From the NCBI RefSeq assembly GCF_000003605.2, contig NW_003126884.1, positions 227,433 to 259,146 on the forward strand: a stretch of 31,714 bases of DNA. Direction: 5' to 3'. This DNA is from Saccoglossus kowalevskii. Taxonomy: Eukaryota > Hemichordata > Enteropneusta > Harrimaniidae. Numbering within the stretch: position 1 is the stretch's first letter; the number at the start of each line of letters is the position of its first letter. The position numbers and the translations under genes are program-made. Positions 1 through 10,633 of the stretch are shown piece after piece. Under the pieces are notes generated by a model. It saw only the letters and a list, made by a program, of their open reading frames with translations, made no database searches and was not told the origin of the DNA.

Positions 1-685
1 TGTGAAATGTCTGTATTATAAGTAAGAATAATCTGCATAGTAATTAGCTCATTTGCATATGTAACAGAAATATTCAAAAACTGTTTGCATCTAAGGTCAA
101 TTGAAAATGATACTGTTGCTTTGAAGCTGAAACTAACAAATTCTTTCTGCACAAAATTACCATGGAAAAGTTATTGGATACATCAGAGGGGACTGGCATA
201 ATCTGATCTGAATGAAATGTTCCAATGTAAGTCGTTCGCAGGCCATCGGCGAAGCAATAACGTCCATTCTATGATTGGATGAAATCATTTCAGTGATTTC
301 TTTACGGAATGATTCAAAACGAAACTAAGAAACCTTGCATAGAAATATGAATACAAGTTTGGCGCTACTAGTTTCTTGCAGCAGTGAGTTCTATGTGTAA
401 CCTACACAGTGATTAATCAAAATGCATACTAATTAGGTAACTTGAAACTGGTAAAAAATATTAAAAACATTATTTTGAGCAATAAAGTACTCCTAGATTG
501 AAATATCACCAAAAAATACTGTAACTGAATAATGTTGAACTTGAAGATGATACTTTTTGGTTTATTGACACTGAAACATCTTATGTTATTGTCAAAAATA
601 AATCCTAAAACAAATTTCGGAAAGTTGGCGATTGTTATACATTGAAACAACAAATAAAAGTAATCATATAATCATATAGACTTAC
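1..685 (-). other. Probable intron of the nucleoside hydrolase gene
   Basis: AT-rich sequence after the GTAAGT donor at 681-685 of the minus strand. No segment in any frame resembles the expected next block of the hydrolase (the AEFN/DPEAA region). The one open stretch at 429-653 is low-complexity and not protein-like. Confidence 0.6.
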
Positions 686-1298
686 TTTCAGTATTTCCTC
701 CCATGATACTAACTTCTTTGATATTCTTTGAGAAATCAGAATCAACTCTTGCTGCCAGAGCTAGGTTTGTCAGAGGACCTAATGCAACTACAGTGATTTC
801 ACCGGGATGATTTTTCACTAGGTCTATCAAAGCAAGTATACCATTCTTTGAGTCAATATGACTGTCGTCTGGTGCCTCTGGATCTGGTTTATCTCCCAGA
901 CCATCAACTCCATGAAAGTGGGATGAATCAATCGCATTTGTTCTATGAAGAAGAGTTGTTTCAGCACCTTTATAAACTGGTATCTAAAAAAAAATCATGG
1001 TAGTTTTTATTTTTTTTAAATATAAACTTGAACCCCAGCATCATACATAGTGGGTTACAATTGCTACACGATCTAATAATACAATAGATATTTGTTTTTA
1101 ACGCACCTTATCTAATTTACCGCAAACTTTAAGTATTCGCAGGACATTGCGACAAATCTGACGAACATCATGCTGGTTTCCCACCACACAGGTTATAGCC
1201 AGCACCTCTATATGCGGTTGAGCTAACGCCATCATGATAGCCTGTGCGTCGTCAATGCCGGCGTCGCAATCCACTACCATCAATGTTTTCTCAGTCAT
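686..1298 (-). CDS. Inosine-uridine type nucleoside hydrolase, 5' part (two coding exons, partial)
   Basis: Exon 1 runs 1298 to 1107 (ATG at 1296-1298, 64 codons, donor GTGCGT). Exon 2 runs 983 to 686 (acceptor AG at 984-985, donor GTAAGT, phase 1). Spliced, they give residues 1-163 of a protein that continues beyond the left edge. Family members hydrolyse the N-glycosidic bond of ribonucleosides to free base and ribose, using a Ca2+ held by an Asp cluster. Seen here: the N-terminal signature DCDAGIDDAQAI (Asp10, 12, 16 and 17), the strand ITCVVGNQ with Asn41, the loop HFHGVDGLGD followed by an acidic PDPEAPDD stretch, then VVALGPLTNLALAARV and the strand ending SIMGGNTE. Family proteins are usually about 310-330 residues, so roughly half is missing. 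I looked for a third exon between 1 and 685 and found none, so the next intron probably crosses the edge. Substrate preference (uridine or inosine) cannot be told. Confidence 0.93.
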
Positions 1299-1515
1299 GC
1301 TGATAGTTCGAGTTAATATTCAAAATCTGAAAAATATTTTCTGGAATAGAAAAAAATAAACTAATAAATGGTCGAAATGCCACATTAAAATATCACAGTA
1401 CAGTTCTGAATATCTTCATTATAACATTATTATATATCTTTCTAAATTTCACTGTAAATATATACAATAGGAATGTTTTATTTCTGTGTATTTTTTTTTA
1501 AATATTGATACCCCA

Positions 1516-1975
1516 TACACTCAATTTGGATTATCAATGAATATTGTTAAACTGTAAATTTAGTTTGTAATTCATAAAAGTAAATTCAAACAAAAAAAGC
1601 TGATTGGATATTGAAGCATAGTTATGTGTGCCTTCTGTGCTGATTGGCTGAAACTAGGTCTGAGTAGTTTTAAAATTATATTCATCTTATGTCAGTGACA
1701 TCAAAATCACAGTTGCTTTGGGGAATGGTTTTCAACTGCCAATTTTTATAAATTATAAAATATCTGTAAACCAATACTTTCAGTTTAGATTATCCATGTA
1801 TGTTTCTAACTGTAAACATTAATATTATAATCATTAATGGACATGCATGACAAAGCTAAGGCTATATCAACGTTATATTCATCTACACCAGTGTTGTCAA
1901 AATCAGTCGCTGTGATTGGTTGAATGGTTTTCAACTACCAATTTGAGATTTTAATGTTATACATTAACCATAAAA
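1516..1975. repeat. Old imperfect direct duplication, two units upstream of the hydrolase gene
   Basis: Unit A (about 1516-1765) and unit B (about 1771-1975) align along most of their length. Both start with a TTTRGATTATC block running into ACTGTAAA. Both later carry TTATATTCATCT, then GTCA or CATCAAAATCA, then GAATGGTTTTCAACT followed by ACCAATTT or GCCAATTT. Both contain ATTGG (inverted CCAAT) motifs. The units differ by many substitutions and indels, so the duplication is old. No coding potential was seen. It lies 220-680 bp upstream of the hydrolase start, so a regulatory role is possible but unproven. Confidence 0.6.
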
Positions 1976-2580
1976 CCACATTCCTGGGCAAACTGAAATA
2001 AGAGTAGTGTCTATTCAGTAAATTCTAACAATATTAACACATAAGTTAATCTCTAAATTCATTCATCAATATGAATTGATTTAAATATATATTTTTAAAT
2101 GTGTAAAAGCACACAATATTCTAAAATTGTGTATTTTCGATGAAGGGATGAATCAGTGAAATTAAATCCCGTGAATATAACTTTTTTCCTATATTTTACA
2201 TTAAAATTGTCAAAAATCAGTGAAAATAAATTCCATACAAAACACCAACAAAAAAATTCAGTTAAAATTAATTCCAGCTAAAATAAAATATTTTACAGAA
2301 ATTAAACTTCTTATGTCTTGAACCATAAATGGCCTTATATGACCTTTATGTGTCTGCCCTAGGGATCAAAGTCTAATAGACCCATTAACATTTTAAAATG
2401 TTCAGTTGAGTCAAACTATATATTCAAGGAAGAATATGATACATAGAAAAAAAACTATTAACAAACAAGCTTTTCTCTGATTGGATTTTTTCAAATCGCA
2501 AAATAGTAAATTCTGCCCCACACAAATAAATATCTTCTGAGTTCTAATCTGTCTATATGTTCAAACACTGTGTACAAGTT
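1976..2580. other. Intergenic AT-rich sequence, nothing recognised
   Basis: No open frame of protein-like composition, no terminal repeats and no RNA gene were seen here. Confidence 0.5.
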
Positions 2581-2651
2581 TCAGGTCAAGTATCAATTAC
2601 AGTTAAAACAAGAGAATTCAATGATCCGCCAGAAGGTGCCCAGACAACATA

Positions 2652-2708
2652 ACACATTAGTCTCACAATTAATGACACAATGGGATGACACATTAGTCTC
2701 ACAATTAA
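2652..2708. repeat. Exact 21-bp direct repeat, two copies 36 bp apart
   Basis: The same 21 bases, ACACATTAGTCTCACAATTA plus one A, occur at 2652-2672 and 2688-2708, with 15 bases between them. This is a local duplication, perhaps by replication slippage. Confidence 0.85.
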
Positions 2709-2839
2709 AAAGTATTGTAGCTACACACGCAACCTCGGGTTAAAATACTCTCGTACAAATCTAATTCAATCCGGGAATTCAGTTTTACCAGTATTTTCTA
2801 CTAGACGTACATTGACCGCGGTATCGTGTTATAATTATA

Positions 2840-3600
2840 AAACAAATGTAAACGGTAAGTGACAAGTGGTCAGGTCTGGTCCAAGACCGCCCGCCTGTCA
2901 GTGAATAAGACAAGGGTACGTCCTTGAGCGAGCCCTGTGTGTTAGTGTGTACAGTACTGTCGAGTTATATAGGGGGCGTTCGTGCGATTCCAAGGCCGAA
3001 CAAATTAAACTACTAATGCCGCGAAACCATGACAAGTTATACTGGCGCATTGCTTACCTGCACACTGCACTTATTTTAGTCAACATAAAGCGTCTTCTGG
3101 ATGATCACAGCCAATGCTTCCAGCCACGACAGTCAGTTGACAGTTCAGAGACAGTTTAGGTGAGTTCAATGTGGTTTAGCACCACCAACGGTGAAACAAG
3201 TTGTTCTCTATGCATCTCCTGTGTAGGGCTCATACCACTAATTGAATTTCCATAGACGACAATGTTAACATATGACGAGATTGCTATATGAAAATGACGA
3301 AGAAAGTTGAAAATATGGCTCAAAAATGGGAAATCAACATGCCAGTAATCAACCATATGAAAAAAACTAACATGTTGGCCAGCTCAAACTCTTGCAAATC
3401 TCAGGTAAACAAGACTACCTACTGTATTTGGATTGCACCAAGAGAAATCACTGGAAAAACACCAAGATTAGAACATCCAAATACACACAGAATAAACCCA
3501 CAGGTACACAGCCGCTAAGTAGTAAACAAAAGACCACATGTTGGTCTCACCTCTGACCCATTACGCCCTCAAACAGGGAGCACCTGAGAAAAAAATATTT
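2840..3600 (+). other. GC-richer stretch with splice-like signals, no recognisable protein
   Basis: This stretch is richer in GC than its flanks. It has plus-strand donor-like sites after 2850 (GTAAGTG) and after 3158 (TTTAG followed by GTGAGT), and an acceptor-like site at about 3078 (CACTTATTTTAG). A candidate exon of about 80 bases lies between the last two, but its only long open frame ends in TAG exactly at the donor. No reading frame resembles a known protein. It could be untranslated exons, a non-coding RNA or part of an old repeat. Confidence 0.25.
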
Positions 3601-3893
3601 AAAAAATGTCATTGGTTCTTGTTAGGCATTTAAATTGAGCAGCCATTGGTTAATTAGTGGCATGAGACCTGTGCACTGACAGCTCGAGACGTCTCAGGCT
3701 GATTTATGCCATGCTTCGCACAAAAAAATCAAAAAAACACAAACAAACATACGCGCCTCGTCCGAACAGAACTACATCACATGACAAAATTAAATGTCGA
3801 GTCTGGCATTTAAGGATTTGTGTTTCATCAGCAAAACGTGTCACGGTGTCTTCAGGAGAGGAATGAGCCAACTTATGGATGTAATAAAAAATA

Positions 3894-3950
3894 TTTGTTT
3901 GTTTATTTGTCTGTTTGTTTGTTTGTTTGTTTGTTTATTTATTTTATTTA
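3894..3950. repeat. (GTTT)n microsatellite
   Basis: Tandem GTTT units with a few ATTT and CTGT interruptions, followed by an AT-rich run. Confidence 0.9.
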
Positions 3951-6720
3951 AACGGAAATAGCTTTGATTTTGATCAATTTAAAAAAAATATAACCACACA
4001 AAGGTGATCAAATCTTATCGAAATATTGTTTTAGACACAGCTGCATGAACAAAGTGACCAGACCCCATGCTATACTGACGCATAAATTGCGATGTAAATA
4101 CCAAAGGTCGTATAGTCACCATTTCGTTGAAATCAGTCATGCGGTCGAGACCATAAAACATTATATTAGGACATTACGTGAACATTATAGGAAAAGTCAC
4201 ATAAAATCTTCAGTGAGAGACCGTCAGGGAGAGGCTTGACCTCTCAAAATTGCTACGTATTTGCATGGACGTCTATAGTATTTAGCTGAATTGGTCTCAT
4301 GGTCTATTTGATTGAAATGTGCTTATCATTTCTCTGCTGACATAAATAGAATGTTGTTTGTTTGTTTTTGTTTTTTGCTTGGAGAGACGTGAAAGACATC
4401 AAATGTTGTTCATCTTCTATCTGATTTGCGTTACAGAGAAGCCATACCAATTGAATGGTTACTTAGACGAAACCTAAAAAGTAATTTCCACAGTTCAATA
4501 AATTTTATGTTTGTTAAGTAATCCTCTGAACATTTAGACTCGATAGAATCTCAGTTCATTTTTTCTGTTATCTTCTACTGTCATCATGTATTTCTTTTTC
4601 TAATATATTGAAAATGCACGTTTTAGTGCATCTTCGCCAACCATATATTTGGCCTTCGCTTCACTCAGTGGAACCCGACGTGCGAATCGGACACTTGTAA
4701 TAATCCGCGGTCATTGTCAAAGTGGGACATTAAAAAAAATGTATGATCACGTGAACATTTTTTTATACGAGACGGATCAGAATAAATTAACAATGCTAAT
4801 GCGCAATATGTACAGAGAAATATATCAAACGGTGCACAACTTGACGTTAAGTAAATACACCTCTTGCGGCTGTCATTACGCGTAACTCTGCAACATTATA
4901 GCTACAAAGTTCGTTCCCATTAAGACAGGCGTGATTATCAAAGTGATGGCCTGGTCAACTTCTTATTAGTAGAAAATAAAAGGAGCCGAGGGAAACTGAT
5001 GGCAGTAATGACATCATGCCTTTACAAATCACATGACTTTTTTATTTTTCAGGATAGAACACATTGGTTTTTGAGGCGGAAGACCGGGTCGAAGATTGCC
5101 GACTGGAGAACGTTCACGAGATAAAATCGTGGTCGCGTTTGCTTCGCTCAGTCATTCATCACACTGTATGATAAGTCAGTTGTTATGTTTTACGAGTTTC
5201 ACCAAACTCGTTTATTATCTATCACTAACAATTGTAAGTGCGGTGCTGTATACAATCGAATCCTATTTACAATTCTGGTTCCCCCATAACTCTGGATAAC
5301 CTTCTTCCGGGATAATGGTACTGATAATATCGTCACACCCAAGCAGTAACATTAATACGCTCTCCATTTTGTGTCATTTTTTGTGTCACAATTTTAAGTT
5401 TTATTTTATTTAAATAATGGTTACATTGTATCACTACGTTGTACTACAGTAAAATTACAAAGACTGGACTTATAACGGTCATAAGTAATGGGAAATGTGT
5501 CACAGTTAACGTATTACAATACACTGAGACAGGAACGTAACAATTACGTAAACTGTCTTCCAATGAATTCCCACTTTGTGTTATAGCTCCCAATCATCGC
5601 GTTACAGCTCAAATGAGTAAAACATTGTTACATTTACTGAATGTACGAATTAATACGCACCAATCAATGTGATCTACCGGGGACAGTCGGACCTAACATG
5701 GGATTTTGACGTGTCAAATTCATAACTAACAAGGTAAATATCCTATGGTAGGGGAAATCAGAGGTTGTAATTCAGAGCTACTACATTTCCTGTAGAGATT
5801 TTTTTTTTTTATTTTCCCGGTAGAAAACACTGTTAGGTGCATTGTTAGAATGTTCGCTCATATACAATTCAGAGTACGCATTCTACAAGTCATCCTTCCA
5901 TATCTATATAAGATATAGATCATTGTGTGGAAAATTGGCTTTCCGAATTAATGCCTGGTGTTGACGTCATATTTGATACGATCATCGATATTTGGTGAAG
6001 ATGTTTTCAATAATAAATATATAAATAGAAGATAAACATAATTATTTCACAGTGTATCACACATCTACAATGACAGCTGGTGAACTTGGAAGCACTCGAA
6101 TAGCACAAAATACGTGAATACTTGAGACCAAAATTTAAATACAACAACCGAATCAACACACAGATAGACTGAATTGTAATGATATGCAAATGTGAATCGC
6201 TCTTCAAATTGCCCGCTAGTATATCGCCCCCAACGACGACAGTTCGCGAAATAATACACCATTCTGCGTCATATTAAAGTGACAACAATGAAAGTTTTAC
6301 AAAATATTTTGACTTTTTTTGTCATATCTTTACCGTCTACAAAATATATTTATTTAATACCTATATTTTGGTACTGACAAACTAATAAATAAATTGTAAA
6401 TTTATAAATATTCTCGTAAGTACCACACTATGATATACACATGCAAGTTACAGCACGACCCTTAGTAAGTCGCCAACATCTCTCGTACTGTTATTAAAGT
6501 TGTATTATCAGATACATTTTGTTTGTAGCCATTGACAAATGAAGTAGTATGTTACCAAATGCAACAATTACGGTGTTCGCAAGATATCTTGATAAGAAAT
6601 TGTTAGCAAAAAACCCGAACATTGCCGACTGAGCTGTGATCGAGTTGGGAACGCTGTAATTATTGATTTGGTTTCATGTCGTATGTTATTACATAAAATA
6701 CTTTAACAGATAATACAACT
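3951..6720. other. Intergenic region between the hydrolase and TMEM72-like genes
   Basis: Several open stretches of 60-80 codons occur (for example at 4045, 4649 and 5096), but none has protein-like composition, flanking splice sites or a family match. Two short segments at about 4650-4672 and 5133-5153 share a TTTGCTTCGCTCAGT-like core and may be remnants of one repeat family. The last few hundred bases, up to about 6350, probably include the 3' UTR of the minus-strand TMEM72-like gene. Confidence 0.4.
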
Positions 6721-8640
6721 TTAGTTATTCATTGTATTCTGATCATCACCGGTGACCTCGGTTAGCTGTCGATGTTCGTTGCCATCCCCGTCTGGTCTAC
6801 ACGTCTTCATTATATACAACAACGCGGCTACAAGTAGCATGCAACCTACAGTAGAAAAATTAAATAAATCAAAATATAGTTTATTATGTTATTATACATC
6901 TGTTACCGCAACGCCATAAGTTACAGCGTGCCGTAATTTTGTAGTATTTACGGGGTATTTTTATCCTACCATATACGGTAATGCGAGTTCCAAATATGGA
7001 ATGATTACGCGCGTAATACTTAAAACATTTCGTTTTCTAATAATTAAAACAAACATTGCTGCAACCAGGGTTTGATTGGACTCCACACAAAAAAGTTCGT
7101 TGATTCTCTTCTAAACTTTTTGGATTTCGGCATTCCCTATGATGTATCCTTGGAAAAGATGTATAATAATAAGGTTATTACGAGGATACCTCCCAGTAAG
7201 CACTCAGACAGTACGCGGTACGCCGCGCTGCGCATCGGTCGATACTCCCGCTGTACTGCCTTCGTGCATATTTTGAGGTATCCTCGTAATAACCTCATAG
7301 TAATACGATAAATGATGCCTATCGAACTGTTCGGAGTTCAAGGGTGATCATGACCAGTCGAGCTTCTAACGAGCCTACAAAATGATAACGTCGTATGGCG
7401 TCACCAAACGCAACATCACGTGCACAGGGAATCAACAAATACGTATAAATTGAATAATTATAATTGTTATCTCTGAAGTATTATTATTGGTCAAAATCGA
7501 CCACATGATTGATAAATATTGATATTGCCCTCTTTCATGTCTCTGACGTCATTGTTTTGTTTGTGTGTTATTAGCCTTTGATGTCATAACATCCGGGATT
7601 AGATTGTTGCAGACGATAAAAAGACGGAGGGAAAATTGTTATTCTTGTATTCGGCCTCAGATGAGAGCAATAACTGTATAATATTTTCAATCAACAAGTA
7701 GTCTCCGGGGATGTAATTTGATGTGTATCGTTGACGTACCTGACACCAAGCCCAGCAGAGTGTTGAACGGGAATATGAAACACAAAATTGCTAACAAAAT
7801 ATACAGTATGGATTTTTTCCAATTGTCAAACCATAATATCGTCCTCCAACATCGACTTTCCTCTCTAGAAAAGAATTATAAAAATAATTTTCATTTCCGG
7901 GACAATTCTACGGACATTCTGCAAAGTGTCTTGATTGGCCGATGAAAAAGGAAAACAGGAAGTTATCAGCAGTACGCCGTTTTTTTACACGTACTATGAA
8001 ATTAAACGAAAGTATTTCAGTTTGTTCTGTGCCGTCATAGATGGCGACATATACTCACGAGCAACATCTGCATTTTGAAAACAGGAACAGCAGCTCTAAT
8101 ATCGTAACAACGATTCCAACGGCGCTGTAATGAGATATATAATCATTTGTCATTATATATTCATAACAGCATAATAAAACATATTCTGTAATTCTCGCTC
8201 ATAATTAATTAGCCATCATATTATCACAATGAATCAATGAACACTGCGAGAAGAAAATAAATCCGAATACGAGTCTACATATCGTGACTATTTTTCTCCG
8301 GTATTCTTCGCATTATAAGTATGATGAAGAAAAGAAAGCACATTGTCTCGTCCAAATATATATAACGTCAACGGTATTTCCACTAATTCGTCAAATAATC
8401 GAAATCACGTGATTGTATCAATAAACACCGTGATGCTTACGTGTAGTAAATTCCTATATAAAACTCTAATGGTCGGTTCTTGAACGCGAGGATACCCGCT
8501 GCCAACAAACCTATGATTGAACACATACAACGTCATATTTGTGTAAATACAAAGAAATCACTATAATACATGAAGATGAAATGAATGTAAATGCCCGACA
8601 ACAAATGAAAATAGCACGCATATTTGTCAGTGATATACTA

Positions 8641-8674
<34 letters not shown>

Positions 8675-9493
8675 CCCCGTACTTTCTTAATTATGTTTTC
8701 TCTGCCGCTGATGATGCGGGTTAATACGAAACCGGAACTCACATCACGCCCATACAGACGTGGGTGTTCGCGTTTTTAATCTGGTTGGCCATTGAATTGA
8801 GAGCCCGATTGAATAAAAGCAATCAAAGCACGGGCGTAACAATGCCTATATGTGGGGGCCAGGGGGAGATACAACGTTAGACGCGTTAGTGAACCAGGGT
8901 CGCATCGCTGTTTCATTGAACGGCTGTTCATAAACGTCAGTCATTAAAAAAAAAAAACCTCGTACTACTGTTAAATTTAAATAAAAGTGGGCGAAGGTCA
9001 CGTGTTAAAACGCTGGAATATTCACAATAAGAGTCCATTTGGTGGATTTATTGATTTCAATAACTACATGATTATTATTGACATGCGATTGAAAAATGTA
9101 TCTCCATCCCCAGCATAGTCACGATCTTTGCAGAAGTAATATTAGGCGTTTACATTTAGTAAGAGGATAATATTATATTTATTTATTTATTTATGTGTGT
9201 ATATAAGCATAATAAAATAGCATCAACATGCAATATACTACATGCAAAGCAAACACAGCTTTTAGAGTGGAAATCTGATGTGACTCACGATCATGTTATT
9301 AAATGTCACAGTCACTACGCACAAATACGTACCGTTATATATGGCACGATATTCATAAACAGGCAGACTGTGTAAAACTATATCGAATACATCTATACTC
9401 ACAAGCCGCCGTCAAAATACCAAACAGTCTTACGATCGCCGTGAAGTATTTCCACATACAGTTTTTTGCCCGCGACCATTTTCCATCCGCCAT
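6721..9493 (-). CDS. TMEM72-like four-pass membrane protein, five exons, complete
   Basis: Coding exons, minus strand: 9493-9403, 8510-8441, 8124-8059, 7864-7740 and 6845-6721. They total 477 nt, 158 residues plus TAA. All four introns are GT-AG with matching phases (1, 2, 2, 1): donors GTGAGT, GTAAGC, GTGAGT, GTACGT, and acceptors ending TAG, CAG, TAG, TAG. An in-frame TGA lies 12 nt before the ATG, so that ATG is the first possible start. The product begins MADGKWSRAKNCMWKYF. Four hydrophobic helices are seen: about 17-38, 47-70, 93-113 and 113-132, the last two close together. A polar tail ends DDQNTMNN. From memory, vertebrate TMEM72 has matching blocks: RLLGITTAA against RLFGILTAA here, AFYLLFTGAA against EFYIGIYYTAV, and GSMLIITGLAYFLL against GCMLLVAALLYIMK. 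Vertebrate TMEM72 has a much longer cytoplasmic tail (about 275 residues in all), absent here. Function is unknown; the splicing is strong, the name moderately so. Confidence 0.85.
7173..7294. repeat. Perfect 20-bp inverted repeat around an 82-bp GC-rich core, in intron 4 of the TMEM72-like gene
   Basis: The left arm GGTTATTACGAGGATACCTC (7173-7192) is exactly the reverse complement of 7275-7294. The core holds a further imperfect pairing (GACAGTACG against CGCTGTACTGCC) and is much richer in GC than the flanks. It could be a small MITE-like element or a hairpin. No clean target duplication is visible. Confidence 0.75.
8642..8672. repeat. (AT)n microsatellite in intron 1 of the TMEM72-like gene
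   Basis: An uninterrupted run of TA dinucleotides of about 31 bases. Confidence 0.95.
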
Positions 9494-9592
9494 GCTGGTT
9501 CGTCAGGCAGGTCTAGTTCGTAGTATGTTTTTTTTTTTACCGCTGAAATGGCGACCCTGAATCAGTGAGCGTTGCGAGCGATATCATTCATT

Positions 9593-9692
9593 ATGCTCAG
9601 CATAGAAAAAATGGATGCAGCTAATTACTGGTTGCGAGTCGTCTGTATATCCGTCCTTCTAGGGTTACGTATTGGCTGGAAAACAATGAACG
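9593..9692 (+). CDS. Possible divergent first coding exon, unrecognised
   Basis: About 100 bp from the TMEM72-like start and on the opposite strand, an ATG at 9593 (or in frame at 9611) opens a short frame, MDAANYWLRVVCISVLLGLR from the second start, with a hydrophobic core like a signal peptide or anchor. After AACG at 9692 comes GTAACT, a fair donor; without splicing the frame stops at 9698-9700. No following exon was identified. It may be a real exon under a bidirectional promoter, a short upstream ORF or chance. Confidence 0.2.
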
Positions 9693-9700
9693 GTAACTGA

Positions 9701-10019
9701 GAGATTAAACATTAAACAGCGATTTCACTGTGTGTAATATGACAAATATTAGTATTGCGAGTCGTATTGGGCGCCCTCAACGATGATATTGCATTCAGTA
9801 CATCAACATCGGTGTTTATTACGATACATTAGCATATGAACTGTACATTTGGTTGTAAAATTGTTTTCAGCAAATAAAAACCTGGTTATGACAGCAACTC
9901 GGTTAAACCTGGGTATACAACCTTGAAAGAAAAACACGTACATCTTTTGGGTGATTATTTTTGCGAGACACATGATTTGTACATCATTTTAGAGGTGAAA
10001 TTTACTGTCAATGAACACG
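9701..10019. other. Intergenic sequence, nothing recognised
   Basis: AT-rich and without open frame, repeat ends or RNA signals that I can support. Confidence 0.5.
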
Positions 10020-10312
10020 TTTAAAGGGCGGTTGTCGTCGCGCTACGCATGCTCAAGATATATTGGTCTCATATAAACAAAGACGACGACTTTGACTGTT
10101 GCGCAGATCAACGAGTACAAACTGAGACATTTCTAAGCTTTAATTAGATAATTTTTAGGTGAATAGAAGGTATTAAAGGAGTCACTGACAGTATTCAGTG
10201 CAAGTCGCGCCAAGGTCATTTCCATTTGAAGAGCGCATTGGATTGTAGGCAAATCAGTGTTTATCAACACAAATGTCACACATGCGCAGCGCGACGACCA
10301 CCGCGCTATAAA
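10020..10312. mobile_element. MITE-like element with 32-bp terminal inverted repeats
   Basis: The left end 10020-10051 (TTTAAAGGGCGGTTGTCGTC and on to CGCATG) and the reverse complement of the right end 10281-10312 match at 28 of 32 positions. The interior of about 229 bp has no open frame, so it is non-autonomous. A clear target duplication is not seen; the TTTAAA and TATAAA ends could hide a short AT-rich one. The superfamily cannot be assigned. Confidence 0.7.
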
Positions 10313-10315
10313 GAG

Positions 10316-10323
10316 TATAAAAG
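10316..10323 (+). promoter_or_regulatory. TATA-box-like motif
   Basis: TATAAAAG lies 4 bases outside the right end of the inverted-repeat element and upstream of the ORF cluster at 10634-11277. It is a consensus match, but no start site or downstream gene is proven. Confidence 0.3.
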
Positions 10324-10633
10324 ACCTATCTGAAGGCCAAGTATCTTCGCCAAAAACCTAAGCGTTTTTTAAACAATTTTATTTAGTATAGGATTTATTG
10401 TGAAACTTGCACGTGGAAATATATTATTTTAAAAAAATACCAGACAAGTACACCCAGCCCACCGTGACGACTTACTCAATTCCAAGGTGAACTGGATACC
10501 ATGGATAAAAAATAAATAGTGAGTACTGTATTTTGGACATTTATGCTGTTTTATACATATATGTGAAATGGGAGTAGAATAAATATGTATTGTTGTAAAT
10601 AGTTTATTTGACCTCCAAATAACAAAAAAAAAA

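Noticed and set aside
2947-3159. Protein-coding gene on the plus strand
   Set aside because: No ATG at the start of the frame, no family likeness, and the frame ends exactly at a donor-like site; kept only as a region of note.
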